A DNA stretch of 64,000 bases, taken from the NCBI RefSeq assembly GCF_016924755.1, contig NZ_JAFFJX010000014.1:1-64000 (forward strand), in the 5' to 3' direction. Below the pieces are notes generated by a model that saw only the letters and a program-made list of their open reading frames with translations, searched no databases and was not told the origin of the DNA. The stretch comes from Longitalea arenae (lineage in GTDB: Bacteria; Bacteroidota; Bacteroidia; Chitinophagales; Chitinophagaceae). Position numbers and translations under genes: made by a program. This document shows positions 45,438 through 55,629 of this stretch, piece by piece (within the stretch, counting starts at the first letter, position 1; the number at the start of each line of letters is the position of its first letter).

Positions 45438-47528
45438 TTAATAATTTGTTGTTACGGTTTTCATACTACTGAAAGCCCCTGTTTTAAATACAGCCATCAC
45501 TCCGTACTGGTAAGCGGTATTGGTTTGCACATTTGTATCGTAGATACCTTTTCCATCGGCCGGCAGCACTTTCCACAATACCAGTTGTTTGCCACGCTCC
45601 GCCCGGTATACGCGCAGTTCCGCCACCTCTTGCATGGTATGGTCCCAGCTTATTTCAATGCGCCTTTTTTCGGGCTGGGTGTAGGCATACATCCTGGTGA
45701 ATTGTGCATCGGCCGAACTGGCCTGTTGCACAGTGGCTACGGTCAACTCCTCAGAAGGCGTTGTTAAGCCGCCTTCGCTTTTGGCCACCACATAATAGAT
45801 ATAGGTGCTTCCGCCTGAAAGCTCCCTATCGGTATAGCTGGTAGTGTCACGGCCCTGGAAAGTTCTCACGGCGATGGGCGAAAGGCTATCACCGGCCAGT
45901 TTTCTGTACAGGGTATGTGATACCACATCGGCATCTGAGCTGGAGATCCATTGAATGGTGATGCTGCTTCCTTCTACTTTGAATTTCGAGATAACGGCCG
46001 GGGATGGCGGGATCACTTCGGGTTTCTTAACTTCCACCAGGGCGCTTTTTGCAGACTGATTAAAACGTGTATCCAGCGCTGTTATAGCGTAGTATGACTT
46101 CTTATTCAACATTTTCAGGCTGAGCGTATCCCTGAAGCTGGTGCCATACCATACAGAGTCTACCAGGGGCACCAGTTCCTCGCCTATTTTCTGCGCCCTG
46201 AAGACTTTATAACCCATAAGGTCTTTCTCGCTGTTCTTATTCCAGCTAATGGTAACCACGCCATTGGTGTCGATGAGGGCTTTGAGCCCCGATGGAATGG
46301 CCGGCGCAATGGAATCTTCGGGTTGCACAAGGAAGGGAAAAGAGGTACTGCTTTCGCCCTCTTTTGCCAGTGCTGTAATGGTAAAGTAGTTCGACGCCGC
46401 CAATTCTTTTTTGATGGCTGCGGTTCTGCTTGCTACCGACAGGGTATCGCTGAAATTCTCATAAGGCCCTTTGATATTATCGGCCCGCTTTAATTGGAAG
46501 CCGCTGATGGCTTTGTTTGCTTTTTCATCAAAGACCCAGTTCACCTGCAAAACGCCTTTTTTATCTACATAGGCATTGCGGATATTCGGTACGGTCATGA
46601 GCATTTCCCTGCCCATGCCTTTTACGATGGCTGATGGTGGTCCCGGCTGGCCGAAGGGGTTCAACCCAACTACCCGGTACTGGTATTCTTTTCCATTCTC
46701 CTTTAAAGAATCCATGAAGAACATCCGGGTTTGTTTAGCCGCGCCATTGTCGAAATTACTTACCGGCAATCCATTTACTTTTTTGAAACTGGCGCCTCCG
46801 TCTTCCGACTTTTCTACATAATAAGAAGCGAAATAGTGTGCAAGCATTTGAACATCCCAGGCCAATACCACACCCTTGTTGCCAAAGCGGGCGATCACTT
46901 CCTGTACGGCAGGCAGGGGCTCATATTCTGAGGGACTGATAAAAACGCTGATGGAATCGGGGATTAGTAATTTGGCGGGGGCAGCTGTTTTAAGCCTGTA
47001 CAAATATTTTTCATCCGGCTTTACATTTCTATCTACAAAAGCCCAGCCGGCCATCAGGGCGCCTTCAAATGAATTATCTGCTGCATACAGGGAGAAAGAA
47101 AAACGTTGCTCCTGCTCCTGGCTCTGCGCGAGGATCTTTGCTGCGCCTTTTTCGTTGATGCTTACATCGAAATCGGTTCCATACAGGGCCTGTGCGATCA
47201 CGGCGGCATTGTTATCTTTTTTCGCCAGTGTTTCCCACTCTTCCAGGGGGCGGGGCTTTAGCGGCGATGCGCTCAACAGCACTTTCTCCGGAACAGGTAA
47301 CATTTGTTTGTTGCGGATCACGGTGTAGCGTTCCAGGATAAATCCATATTTGTTGTTGATCTTCCAGGACAGTGGCGTTCCGGATGCCCATCGCAGATAA
47401 ATAGCATTCTTTGTGCTGTCGGCCCTGCCGATCATACGAAGCGCCGGCTCCTTTTTCTTAGCCGGAGGCTGGGCCAGCAGCAGCAGCGGCATCAGCAGCA
47501 GACCTGTGAAAGTATATAAAGTCTTCAT
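45438..47528 (-). CDS. Secreted fibronectin type III repeat protein
   Basis: A 696-residue secreted protein with a signal peptide (MKTLYTFTGLLLMPLLLLAQ, start ATG 47528). An N-terminal unknown domain of about 200 residues is followed by at least four Fn3-like modules (VIARFGNKGVVLAWDVQML; SGLKALIDTNGVVTISWNKN; SSITIQWISSSDADVVSHTL; RRIEISWDHTMQEVAELRVY). It has no lipobox and no obvious T9SS tail. The frame is open to 47591 but that would overlap the upstream gene. By position between the giant beta-rich protein and the SprB protein it is likely part of the same surface assembly. Confidence 0.8.
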   Translation of the reverse strand: MKTLYTFTGLLLMPLLLLAQPPAKKKEPALRMIGRADSTKNAIYLRWASGTPLSWKINNKYGFILERYTVIRNKQMLPVPEKVLLSASPLKPRPLEEWETLAKKDNNAAVIAQALYGTDFDVSINEKGAAKILAQSQEQEQRFSFSLYAADNSFEGALMAGWAFVDRNVKPDEKYLYRLKTAAPAKLLIPDSISVFISPSEYEPLPAVQEVIARFGNKGVVLAWDVQMLAHYFASYYVEKSEDGGASFKKVNGLPVSNFDNGAAKQTRMFFMDSLKENGKEYQYRVVGLNPFGQPGPPSAIVKGMGREMLMTVPNIRNAYVDKKGVLQVNWVFDEKANKAISGFQLKRADNIKGPYENFSDTLSVASRTAAIKKELAASNYFTITALAKEGESSTSFPFLVQPEDSIAPAIPSGLKALIDTNGVVTISWNKNSEKDLMGYKVFRAQKIGEELVPLVDSVWYGTSFRDTLSLKMLNKKSYYAITALDTRFNQSAKSALVEVKKPEVIPPSPAVISKFKVEGSSITIQWISSSDADVVSHTLYRKLAGDSLSPIAVRTFQGRDTTSYTDRELSGGSTYIYYVVAKSEGGLTTPSEELTVATVQQASSADAQFTRMYAYTQPEKRRIEISWDHTMQEVAELRVYRAERGKQLVLWKVLPADGKGIYDTNVQTNTAYQYGVMAVFKTGAFSSMKTVTTNY

Positions 47529-47559
47529 TGTTACTGTTTCGTTTTTCATAGGTTCGTCA

Positions 47560-50500
47560 TTACCTGATCTCGTTTTCATAACGCACCACACTGGCGCTTC
47601 CTTTGGTTCCGCCGGGCAGTACGAACTGGTAGTTCACTTCGTATAAACCCTGCCTGATAAACGGATAGTAGCCGTTAATGATCTTTTCAAAATCTTTTTG
47701 CCTGGGGGTTCCAAGATACCTGTTCACCAACTGGTTCTGGATGTCCTGGAAGTCGGCTTTGTAAATGGATGGCAGATCATAGATATAAGGCAGCCATTGC
47801 GTAACCTGCTGATCGCTGTAATTGCCATTTTCTACCAGCGACTGGTATCCCAGTGAAATGGGCAGCGCTTTGCGCGGTATAAAGCCCAATTCAGCTGTAT
47901 CGCGCCCGCTGATCGTAATATCTTCATAAGGCAGGTCTGCATAGAACAATGGGTTGATGTCCTGCATAAAATAGGCATCGTTCACCATGGCATAAGGCTG
48001 CACCAGGGGCATACCGGCCGTATATTCGGTACCGGCCAGCTCGGGAAGATCAAAAGCCTCGCCATTGCTCACCCCTTGCGTGAAGTTGATGAGGTCAGAA
48101 CCAAGCCTTCGTACCCGCGTGGCCGTGGGCGTAAAACTGTTGATCCTGTCGGAGAATTTACCAAATCGGCTGCTGAAGAAAGAATAGTCCAGGATCACTT
48201 TACCAAGATCAGTACGACCCACTTCAGCGGCATTTTTGGTGGTCAGCTCGAGGCCGTTCTCGTCGCTCGTGGTCGTTTGAGCCGGTGTGGCTGCCTTTGT
48301 ATTTGCACCAATGGGATAACTGCTGAGCAGGAATTTATACTGAACGCCACCTTTCAGCTTGATCACATTGAAGCTTAGCTTGCGGTTTAGAGAGTCATAC
48401 TGGAATGGTACTGTAATGGGCGCTGCACCGTCAGGCGGAACAAAGGAGAGTTCCTGCCGGTATCCCGGAACCCGGAACAAGTAGGTTTGCCCGCGTTTCA
48501 GCTGCACATAGCCAATCGGCGTTTCTTCGCGGTAAAAATTCCGCTGATCCACTACCGGCCATGCATAGTCAATATTGTTTAAAGGAATAGCTTCCGGCGC
48601 TGAACCTGTTGTAAAACTAAGCACCTTGCTTTCTTCTGCTTTTTGTCCGTCTGTATAAACGGTTTGCCAGCTTCCGTTCTTCAGTTCTTTAAAGCTTACT
48701 TTCACGATCGCTTTTACGGTAGCATTGGGTGGAAGAATTTCATTGCTATAGAAGGTAGCGACATCCTTATTGACATTCCACCTTATTACTCCGGGAATGG
48801 TCTTACCATTGCTCACGAGGTCAAACTGGTCGAGTTGGGTACGGAATGTTTTGTCACCTTCATCATCCTGGATCGGAATGTCTTTATCCATGGCAAAATT
48901 GAATGCGACCTGTGGGGCGGTGAACACATCGGCATTGGCTGTATCCTTTGGCGTTAGATCGGAGATAACGGCCATTCCTACTACAGCTTCCTTCCCATCG
49001 CTGCTTACGATCTTACACTCTTTACCTACCTGCAGCTTGAAGCGCATATTGCCTTTCACCAGGCCGCCGAGGATATTGAACTTCACCCCCAGGTAACCGG
49101 CAAACCAGGAAGGGTTGGGCAGTTTGGCCTGTAACAAGGTTGCCGCAGCCCCCTGGATAATGGGAAAGCGGAATTTCAGGAATTTGAGATTCACTTTTAC
49201 GCCCAGTTCACCCTGCAGGTATACATAGGCCTGGGCATTGCCATACCAGCCGTTGATACCGATCGGTTCACTGCTTCCTTCGCAATGTGCATCTTTATAT
49301 TGTTTCAGCATGAGGTCGAAGCCCAGCCCTGCTTTAAAATTGGCGTAGAGGATTAGGAAGGTAAGATCACCTGTTTGTACTTTTAAGCGGGCGCCTGTTG
49401 CAAAGCCGCGGCCATCGCCCAGGGCATTGAGATCACGCATGTAATCCAGTTGCTGCATGTCCATGCCAAGGATATCGGCCACTTCCTGGGGCGGTGGCGG
49501 CGAACCCGGAATTTTGGTACCCATCATGAAATAGGAATTGGTCTCCAGGCTAAAGCCGCCCAGGCCAAACCTGATACCTACGGGATTGGTGGGCGTGCCC
49601 ATATATACATGCCATTCATCGGGCGAGAAATACATTTCAGACCAACCGGCGCAATAGTTCTGCCCCACGCCGGTAAGCACATTTGCAATGTTCAGGTATA
49701 TTTCGAAATTCGACTGGAAGACCTTGTTCTGAAAATCATAAGACATGCCCACGAATGCAGAAAGACCTTTGAAATTGGGTCCGCCAATTGAACAGGGGAT
49801 CTCAGCGGCAGCTGCCTGCGGATCATTGGCCCTTTGCTCCTGTTCGGCGGCAATGGCATTTCTTTTTTGTTCTTCGGTCATGCCTTCCATTTCTTTTGCT
49901 TCCTTGGCGCTGCCATTGGCAAAGATCTGTTTGGCCTGTTCCAGCTCATCGCCCAACTGATCGGTAACGCCTTTCATAATATCAGCATTACCGAAGAAAC
50001 CTACATAGCGGATACCGCCGCCATTATTAAAGGCAACTTCAAACTCTGCCCGGCCATTCACCACTTCGGGACTGGTAACACAGAACAATACACCTGCTTT
50101 GATGCCCAGCCCTAATGCTTTATCAGGTTTATACTCCGGAATAAGGCTTTTGCTGATGCCGGCAAAAGGGTTCATTTTGCTCATACGGTAATAAGCGCCA
50201 CCGCAAAAGCCATTCAGCATAACGGGCCCTACAACCGGTGTACCCGGCGACCAGCGCACCATCCCGTCTACAAACCAGTAGCGGAAACTAGTATTACCAA
50301 AGATGGCGCGTACCTGCACTTCTATGTCGAGCGAAGTGAATGTGGCGTTGATACCGCCGGCAAAACCATCGCCATAAATGGGATCGTCCTGCATGAACCG
50401 GGCTTCGCCGTTCAGTATAAGTCCACCCAGTTTTGCATTATCTATGCGGATGCTTTCCAGCCTTACCTTATCGAATTTCCATTTATGTGAACCATTTTCA

Positions 50501-52116
50501 TTCTCAAAATCGCAGCCGATGTTCAACCGGGTGGTCGCTTTAAAAGCATTATCCTGCAAGGTGAGTTTCAAACCAAAGGAGAGGTCTGCATGGGTGTTGT
50601 TCACCGTCAGCGCGATCTTATCAATGGATACCGGGAAATTTCCCACTTTCACTTCGCCCTCATAGCCGAAATAGTCAACCGAAAAGTAAGGGCTTCGCGT
50701 GCGCAGCCTTAAACCGCGGAAAGTAACACCGTTGAATTTAGCAATGCTTTTTGAACCATCGGGATTGGTGGAGGCATTGATGGTAAGCCGTCCATACAGG
50801 TTTGCCTCCGGCATGAATTTGCCGTCTTCTACCAATAATTTTACATATGAGTTGGAATCGAGGGTACAGGTAGCCTGCCAGAGTTTGAAATCCATCTGGC
50901 CTTTCGGGCTTACTGTGAGCCAGTATTTATTATCCTGGGTAATTACCGCTTCATATTTCAGGGAGTCCTTGTCTGCAACAGGCAAACCGATATTGCCTTT
51001 AAAGCCGGCGGCCACCAGCCTGTTGGCTTCAATACCAATATTAAATTCATCTACCGAAAATTTCCAGCCTGATGCGGAACCACTATTGTAGGGTAAGATA
51101 TTTTTGCCATAGAAGAGTCCGCTCACGCCGTTATTGTCAACAATGAGGTCGTGGGCGCCAAATGAGATTCTTTCGTTGCTGTTATTTCTTTTAAAGGTCT
51201 TCGGCAGCATTACGTCTACCAGCTGCACATAAACGCCGCGCCACATGGAAGGATTGGGATAATTCATATGCCTGAGCTCATACCCCTGCGGAAAAATAAT
51301 GCTGGAGCTGTTGCGGATATCACTGAAGTCGAATACGGCGTTGGTAACGGTGAATACGAAACCGTCGAGCCCGCTGATCTGGAATCGCGGCAATGTGATG
51401 CCCACCAGCATGTCGTTCCAGTCGTCCACAATGGTCTTGAAACTACCTTTTACTTTCGCGTTAGCGTCGGGCAAAACTTCGCCATGATCATCGCAAGGTA
51501 TCAGCAGTGACCTGGGGAAGACCACATCGGCTGCCAGGCCGAGTTCCTTGAACCCGTTACAATCCATGCTCAGGTAGGTAAGCCCATCTGTTGCCTGCCC
51601 GTTGCCGAGGTTAAAACCGCCTTTGAGGATCACCTGGCTATTGCCTCCATTGATATTAATGGGTACATCACCGAGCAGACTGAGCCTTGCATCTCCGATG
51701 ATGCCGCCCTTATACGATAACTTTAGTCCGCTGATGCCGAAGAACAGTTGACCCGGGTTTTGCGGGATCTCCACTTTGGCAAATACCGTCAGCTCGGCAA
51801 AGGTCTCATGAAAAACGGCGCTGCTGATGGCCAGCTTATAGGTGACGTTGCTGATGGTCTTCTTCAGACCAACAGGAAGTTCATTGAGGTCATCGGGCTG
51901 TAAAGATTCGAGCCAGTGATCCATTTCTTCTACTCTTTGCACAGCGGCATTGGCCACTTCCTTCACCTTTACGGAATCTGCGATCGTATATGGTAGATGA
52001 CCGGCCATCACACTATCGGGCAGTAAAGGCCTTTGCGCTATATGCAGGGTATCATTCGCCAGCAGGGATGATGCGGTAAAGAGGAAGAGTATGATATATA
52101 TGATCCTTTGATTCAT
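47560..52116 (-). CDS. Giant secreted beta-rich protein of unknown function (1,518 aa)
   Basis: I do not recognise a named family. It has a signal peptide of about 20 residues (IIYIILFLFTASSLLA). Residues 60-700 are dominated by long alternating strands (FAELTVFAKVEIPQNPGQLF, GISGLKLSYKGGIIGDARLS), resembling a translocated or barrel-associated beta structure. An acidic, helical, Ala/Glu/Gln-rich stretch lies at about 755-795 (EGMTEEQKRNAIAAEQEQR). After it comes another beta region, with GELGVKVNLKFLKFRFPIIQ and a stretch rich in Gly, then Ig-like modules after about 1080. It lies 19 bases after the barrel gene and 31 bases before the Fn3 gene. A role in surface display or export of the toxin is an inference. 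Confidence 0.65.
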   Translation of the reverse strand: MNQRIIYIILFLFTASSLLANDTLHIAQRPLLPDSVMAGHLPYTIADSVKVKEVANAAVQRVEEMDHWLESLQPDDLNELPVGLKKTISNVTYKLAISSAVFHETFAELTVFAKVEIPQNPGQLFFGISGLKLSYKGGIIGDARLSLLGDVPININGGNSQVILKGGFNLGNGQATDGLTYLSMDCNGFKELGLAADVVFPRSLLIPCDDHGEVLPDANAKVKGSFKTIVDDWNDMLVGITLPRFQISGLDGFVFTVTNAVFDFSDIRNSSSIIFPQGYELRHMNYPNPSMWRGVYVQLVDVMLPKTFKRNNSNERISFGAHDLIVDNNGVSGLFYGKNILPYNSGSASGWKFSVDEFNIGIEANRLVAAGFKGNIGLPVADKDSLKYEAVITQDNKYWLTVSPKGQMDFKLWQATCTLDSNSYVKLLVEDGKFMPEANLYGRLTINASTNPDGSKSIAKFNGVTFRGLRLRTRSPYFSVDYFGYEGEVKVGNFPVSIDKIALTVNNTHADLSFGLKLTLQDNAFKATTRLNIGCDFENENGSHKWKFDKVRLESIRIDNAKLGGLILNGEARFMQDDPIYGDGFAGGINATFTSLDIEVQVRAIFGNTSFRYWFVDGMVRWSPGTPVVGPVMLNGFCGGAYYRMSKMNPFAGISKSLIPEYKPDKALGLGIKAGVLFCVTSPEVVNGRAEFEVAFNNGGGIRYVGFFGNADIMKGVTDQLGDELEQAKQIFANGSAKEAKEMEGMTEEQKRNAIAAEQEQRANDPQAAAAEIPCSIGGPNFKGLSAFVGMSYDFQNKVFQSNFEIYLNIANVLTGVGQNYCAGWSEMYFSPDEWHVYMGTPTNPVGIRFGLGGFSLETNSYFMMGTKIPGSPPPPQEVADILGMDMQQLDYMRDLNALGDGRGFATGARLKVQTGDLTFLILYANFKAGLGFDLMLKQYKDAHCEGSSEPIGINGWYGNAQAYVYLQGELGVKVNLKFLKFRFPIIQGAAATLLQAKLPNPSWFAGYLGVKFNILGGLVKGNMRFKLQVGKECKIVSSDGKEAVVGMAVISDLTPKDTANADVFTAPQVAFNFAMDKDIPIQDDEGDKTFRTQLDQFDLVSNGKTIPGVIRWNVNKDVATFYSNEILPPNATVKAIVKVSFKELKNGSWQTVYTDGQKAEESKVLSFTTGSAPEAIPLNNIDYAWPVVDQRNFYREETPIGYVQLKRGQTYLFRVPGYRQELSFVPPDGAAPITVPFQYDSLNRKLSFNVIKLKGGVQYKFLLSSYPIGANTKAATPAQTTTSDENGLELTTKNAAEVGRTDLGKVILDYSFFSSRFGKFSDRINSFTPTATRVRRLGSDLINFTQGVSNGEAFDLPELAGTEYTAGMPLVQPYAMVNDAYFMQDINPLFYADLPYEDITISGRDTAELGFIPRKALPISLGYQSLVENGNYSDQQVTQWLPYIYDLPSIYKADFQDIQNQLVNRYLGTPRQKDFEKIINGYYPFIRQGLYEVNYQFVLPGGTKGSASVVRYENEIR

Positions 52117-52135
52117 GTGCGCTTCGTTAATTGTT

Positions 52136-53857
52136 TTAAAAAGCAAAGCTGTAACCCAGCGTGCCGGTAAGGTCTTTTGTATGCTCCTTGTTTACCACTG
52201 TTCGGTACTGGTTGATAAGGCTGCAATTGATATTATGTTTCTTCAGCAGGGTGTAGGCTGCATTGAACCGCACACTGAGCACACTGTTCTGCCTGTTGCC
52301 CTGGGCCGCACTGGTATTGTAAGAAGAAGAAAAACCAGTGGTCAGTTTCTTCTGAAACAGTTTCGCATTGGCAGAGACCGTAGGTCCCTGCGTAATGAAA
52401 TCGTTGCGGGCGATCGTGTTATAACTTACGTTGTAGGCGAGGGTTACACTCAGGCCTTTTTGCAGGAAGAGGAAACCATAGGCCGTTGCGAGGTTATAAA
52501 ACTGGGAACTGTTGCCCTTGCCTACTACCCCACCCTGTTCATCGGATGCATCCTGGAAGGTGGCATTCACATTGAGGTATTGATTCTGCACCTCATCTCT
52601 TCGGGTAATGTAATTGACGTTTAATGAAGCATTTTGTGAAAGCTGCGTGAAGTTGAGCGTGTCAAAATTCTGAATAGGTGACACATTATTGATATAATCA
52701 AACTGCGGTCTGATATTCATATAGGTTTGAAAACTGGAATAACTGGCGCTGGTCTGCAATCTTTCAACGGGCATATAGTTCAGATTCACTGAACCCACCA
52801 GCCGCCTGGTGGCGCTTTCTTTCTGGCCATTGAGGTTATCGCGCTGTGAACCCACGTTCACCGCGATATTCGCCTTATTGCTGAACAGGCTTTGCGCCAG
52901 ATTGACGGTTATATTTTCGAGGTCGCTGTTGAAATAATAAGCACCCAGGGTTGTGTAGCCGGGATTTACCCGTTCGTAACCCACCCCGATGGTACTTTTT
53001 AAAAACGTATAATTTAACTGGCCTTTGAATGCCTGGTAAACAGTGGTGGATGAATTACCATTGATGAGCTTTTTCATGAGTCCATCACCGGTGGCAACTT
53101 CTTCTTTAATATTGTTAGTTCTCGTATCGCGGGTGATGGCCGAGCTGGCCAGTTCGGCACTGAGCTCCATGCCTTTTACCGGCTTAAGGCCAAGCTCATA
53201 GGCAATGGCCAGGTTCTGCTGCGGATAGATCTGCAAACTGTCGGGCTGGTAAGCAAGGCTGTTCGCATTATCTTTTGCATAAAATGCGTTGATGCCTGCT
53301 TTCCACCATTTTTTTTCATACACCGTTTTGATCCCATACCCCATGCGCTTGTAAGCCGGCAGGGCATTTTTATTGGCGCTGTCGTATGCTACGGCTTTTT
53401 GCAATCTGCCCGCCATGGCGCTCAGTTTCAGCGGTCCGTTAAAGGAAAGGTCTACCCCGCCGCCCCTGAACTGATGACCATTTAATGTGTAGGGGGAGAA
53501 ACTCATGTTCACATCGCCGATATGCGCACTGATCCATTTATAGGTCGGGTGCAGGCTTAAGCGGTTAGGCATTACCGGGTAGGAAAAACCAGCGCCCGCA
53601 TTGGTGAAGTTGAAGCTGAAAGGTAAATTCACTTTGCCCAGGATATTGGCGTTGGCATTGCCCTGCAGGTACCACGTAAATGGCTGGCGGCCTGTATTGC
53701 CGCTGCCATTATAGTACATGGAACCGGCCGAAATGCCGCCATTGAACTTTACAGGCTTTGCTTTAAATACATCCTTCAGGCCATCGATATCTACCTGTTG
53801 TGCATTTGCCAATGCAGCTAGAAACAGGAATAAGGTTATCAGGCACAATGTTTTCAT
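52136..53857 (-). CDS. Outer-membrane beta-barrel protein
   Basis: A 573-residue outer-membrane protein. It has a signal peptide of about 19 residues (CLITLFLFLAALANA) and no plug domain. Regular amphipathic strands alternate with short turns through to the C-terminal LTGTLGYSFAF, ending in phenylalanine as most barrels do. Early residues (SFNFTNAGAGFSYPVMPNRL, WISAHIGDVNMSFSPYTLNG) recall the tubular region of large export barrels. It is the second gene of the toxin operon, between the PKD lipoprotein (38-base gap) and the giant protein. It may be the outer-membrane anchor or channel for the giant protein or the toxin; this is not shown by the sequence itself. Confidence 0.7.
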   Translation of the reverse strand: MKTLCLITLFLFLAALANAQQVDIDGLKDVFKAKPVKFNGGISAGSMYYNGSGNTGRQPFTWYLQGNANANILGKVNLPFSFNFTNAGAGFSYPVMPNRLSLHPTYKWISAHIGDVNMSFSPYTLNGHQFRGGGVDLSFNGPLKLSAMAGRLQKAVAYDSANKNALPAYKRMGYGIKTVYEKKWWKAGINAFYAKDNANSLAYQPDSLQIYPQQNLAIAYELGLKPVKGMELSAELASSAITRDTRTNNIKEEVATGDGLMKKLINGNSSTTVYQAFKGQLNYTFLKSTIGVGYERVNPGYTTLGAYYFNSDLENITVNLAQSLFSNKANIAVNVGSQRDNLNGQKESATRRLVGSVNLNYMPVERLQTSASYSSFQTYMNIRPQFDYINNVSPIQNFDTLNFTQLSQNASLNVNYITRRDEVQNQYLNVNATFQDASDEQGGVVGKGNSSQFYNLATAYGFLFLQKGLSVTLAYNVSYNTIARNDFITQGPTVSANAKLFQKKLTTGFSSSYNTSAAQGNRQNSVLSVRFNAAYTLLKKHNINCSLINQYRTVVNKEHTKDLTGTLGYSFAF

Positions 53858-53895
53858 AAGATGGGGTTTTCAACAAATGGGTTAGCCATTTATTG

Positions 53896-55254
53896 TTAAG
53901 GCTCTTTCTGCACTTTTATATCCACGATTATATAGGATTGCGTTTCACCGGCAACAAATTCATTGATCCTGATCGCGCCTTTGATGCCATTGCTTTTTTT
54001 GAACAAAACGATCCTGGGCACTACGGCAGCATCGAATTGCTGCCATGCTGCTTCACTTTTCTCTATAGGGATCGCCCTCAGGGCGGCATCGGTTGTCATT
54101 GCATCAAAAACAGCGGGCGTCATGAGGGAGGCGTATGGTGAGCTTTCAATCGAATTGATGATGGTCACATTGGCTGCACCCGGAATGGGATCGAATACAT
54201 ATGTAGCGGCGGAATCGGGGCTGGTAAATCTGTTGTACACAAAGTTCTTGTTCAGGCCAAAGAACACAATGTCCACTTCCTTACCATCGGCCGAAAGATC
54301 ATCGCCTGCTTTAAACTTTTTTCTCAGGCTGGTAGAAAAGAAACTTCCCATACTGCCATGGGCAGTGTTAATGCCTAGTTTTACCCCCGAAAAGGTACGC
54401 AGGTTGGTATTCGGCAATACAGTAATGGTATGCGAAACAGTTCTTGTTTCCTTTTTATTATCTGCTGTAAGTGTTACCGTATAAGTGCCCGGTGCGTCAA
54501 AACGGATCTGCGGAGTACTGTCGGTGGGGTTACTGATCGTTCCTCCGGTTGTTGTCCATTTCCAGCTGAGGCCGCTGATGGAAGTATTCTTCAGGGTGGC
54601 TGTCAGCGGCGCCTGGTAATCTTCATCATCAAAAGAGGGCTCAATGGAGAAAGCCGGCGCCAATACCGGTTTCAGTGTAATGGTCTTTGAAAGGGTAAAT
54701 TCTTTGCGGCCATTGTTTACCGTGAGTGTTATCACATGGTCACCGGCCGCTGCAAAGCTAATGGTGCCCGGATCCTGTGATGAGGCCGTAGCAGGTGAAC
54801 CGCCGGCGAAAGTCCAGCGCCAGGAAGAGGCGCCCACCGTCTTATTATGTATTTTCACCTGGGCAGGCGCAAATTCGTTCACCAGGACCTCGGGCATAAA
54901 ATCAATGGTTACCGAACTGTCCCATGCCAGAAGAACCGTTTTTTCTTCGCGGCTGTCAGCATTCCATGTTTCCAGTTTTATATGGTAGGAACCGGCCTGG
55001 TTAAAGACCACTTCGCCCGGATCGCGTTTATCGGAGGTAGCAGGGCTTCCGCCCTCGAATGTCCATTTGTATTGATTTCCGCCGGATGAGAGATTGGTCA
55101 GCCGGATCTTTACCGGAACGGTAAAATTATTATTCACGATCTCATAACTGAAATCAGCATGTGCAGGAATCACCTGTTCCCTTTTACAGGAACAGATCAT
55201 TACAGCCGATACATACAATGATATAAACGGCCATAGCAGTTTATGCAAGTTCAT
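53896..55254 (-). CDS. PKD-domain surface lipoprotein
   Basis: A 452-residue lipoprotein. The lipobox places Cys at about residue 23 (SAVMICSCKREQ). Three PKD domains follow with the typical cores YKWTFEGGSPATSDKRDPGE, WRWTFAGGSPATASSQDPGT and WKWTTTGGTISNPTDSTPQI. Then comes a unique C-terminal domain of about 160 residues (LRTFSGVKLGINTAHGSMGS) that I do not recognise. It is the first gene of the 20-kb minus-strand toxin operon. PKD modules are common in Bacteroidota surface adhesins and T9SS partners. Confidence 0.85.
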   Translation of the reverse strand: MNLHKLLWPFISLYVSAVMICSCKREQVIPAHADFSYEIVNNNFTVPVKIRLTNLSSGGNQYKWTFEGGSPATSDKRDPGEVVFNQAGSYHIKLETWNADSREEKTVLLAWDSSVTIDFMPEVLVNEFAPAQVKIHNKTVGASSWRWTFAGGSPATASSQDPGTISFAAAGDHVITLTVNNGRKEFTLSKTITLKPVLAPAFSIEPSFDDEDYQAPLTATLKNTSISGLSWKWTTTGGTISNPTDSTPQIRFDAPGTYTVTLTADNKKETRTVSHTITVLPNTNLRTFSGVKLGINTAHGSMGSFFSTSLRKKFKAGDDLSADGKEVDIVFFGLNKNFVYNRFTSPDSAATYVFDPIPGAANVTIINSIESSPYASLMTPAVFDAMTTDAALRAIPIEKSEAAWQQFDAAVVPRIVLFKKSNGIKGAIRINEFVAGETQSYIIVDIKVQKEP

Positions 55255-55629
55255 GTGACAGGTTTAGGGTATCTGATTAGTTAGTGCAAATGGAAAAAGA
55301 CCTGTTCAAACTATTGCAATGCGGCTATGGTATAACTTTCGGCGAAAGCATGATCTGGCAGGAAATGGTGCGGATACGTGTACAAATTTTTCATAGAGGA
55401 TGGGGGTTAATGATATTTACGACAAAGTAATAACAATTTTTGACTTGTTCAATATGCAGTGAAAAAATGCCCAGAAACAGGGAGTGTGTTGGTTACCGGC
55501 AGATATACTTCAAGCTGTTTCGGGCGCCTGTAACGTCTTCTAACGTTCGAGATTACAGTTATAATAAAAAGATCATGTCTTATCAATGTTATCGTTATCA
55601 AATTATTATGTCAACGGCTTAGTCACGGG
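55255..55629. other. 375-base gap upstream of the toxin operon
   Basis: No gene, RNA or repeat is apparent. On the minus strand it should carry the promoter of the nine-gene operon, but I see no exact TAnnTTTG match; near-matches lie around 55311 and 55421. The region is AT-rich on the right side. Confidence 0.4.
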
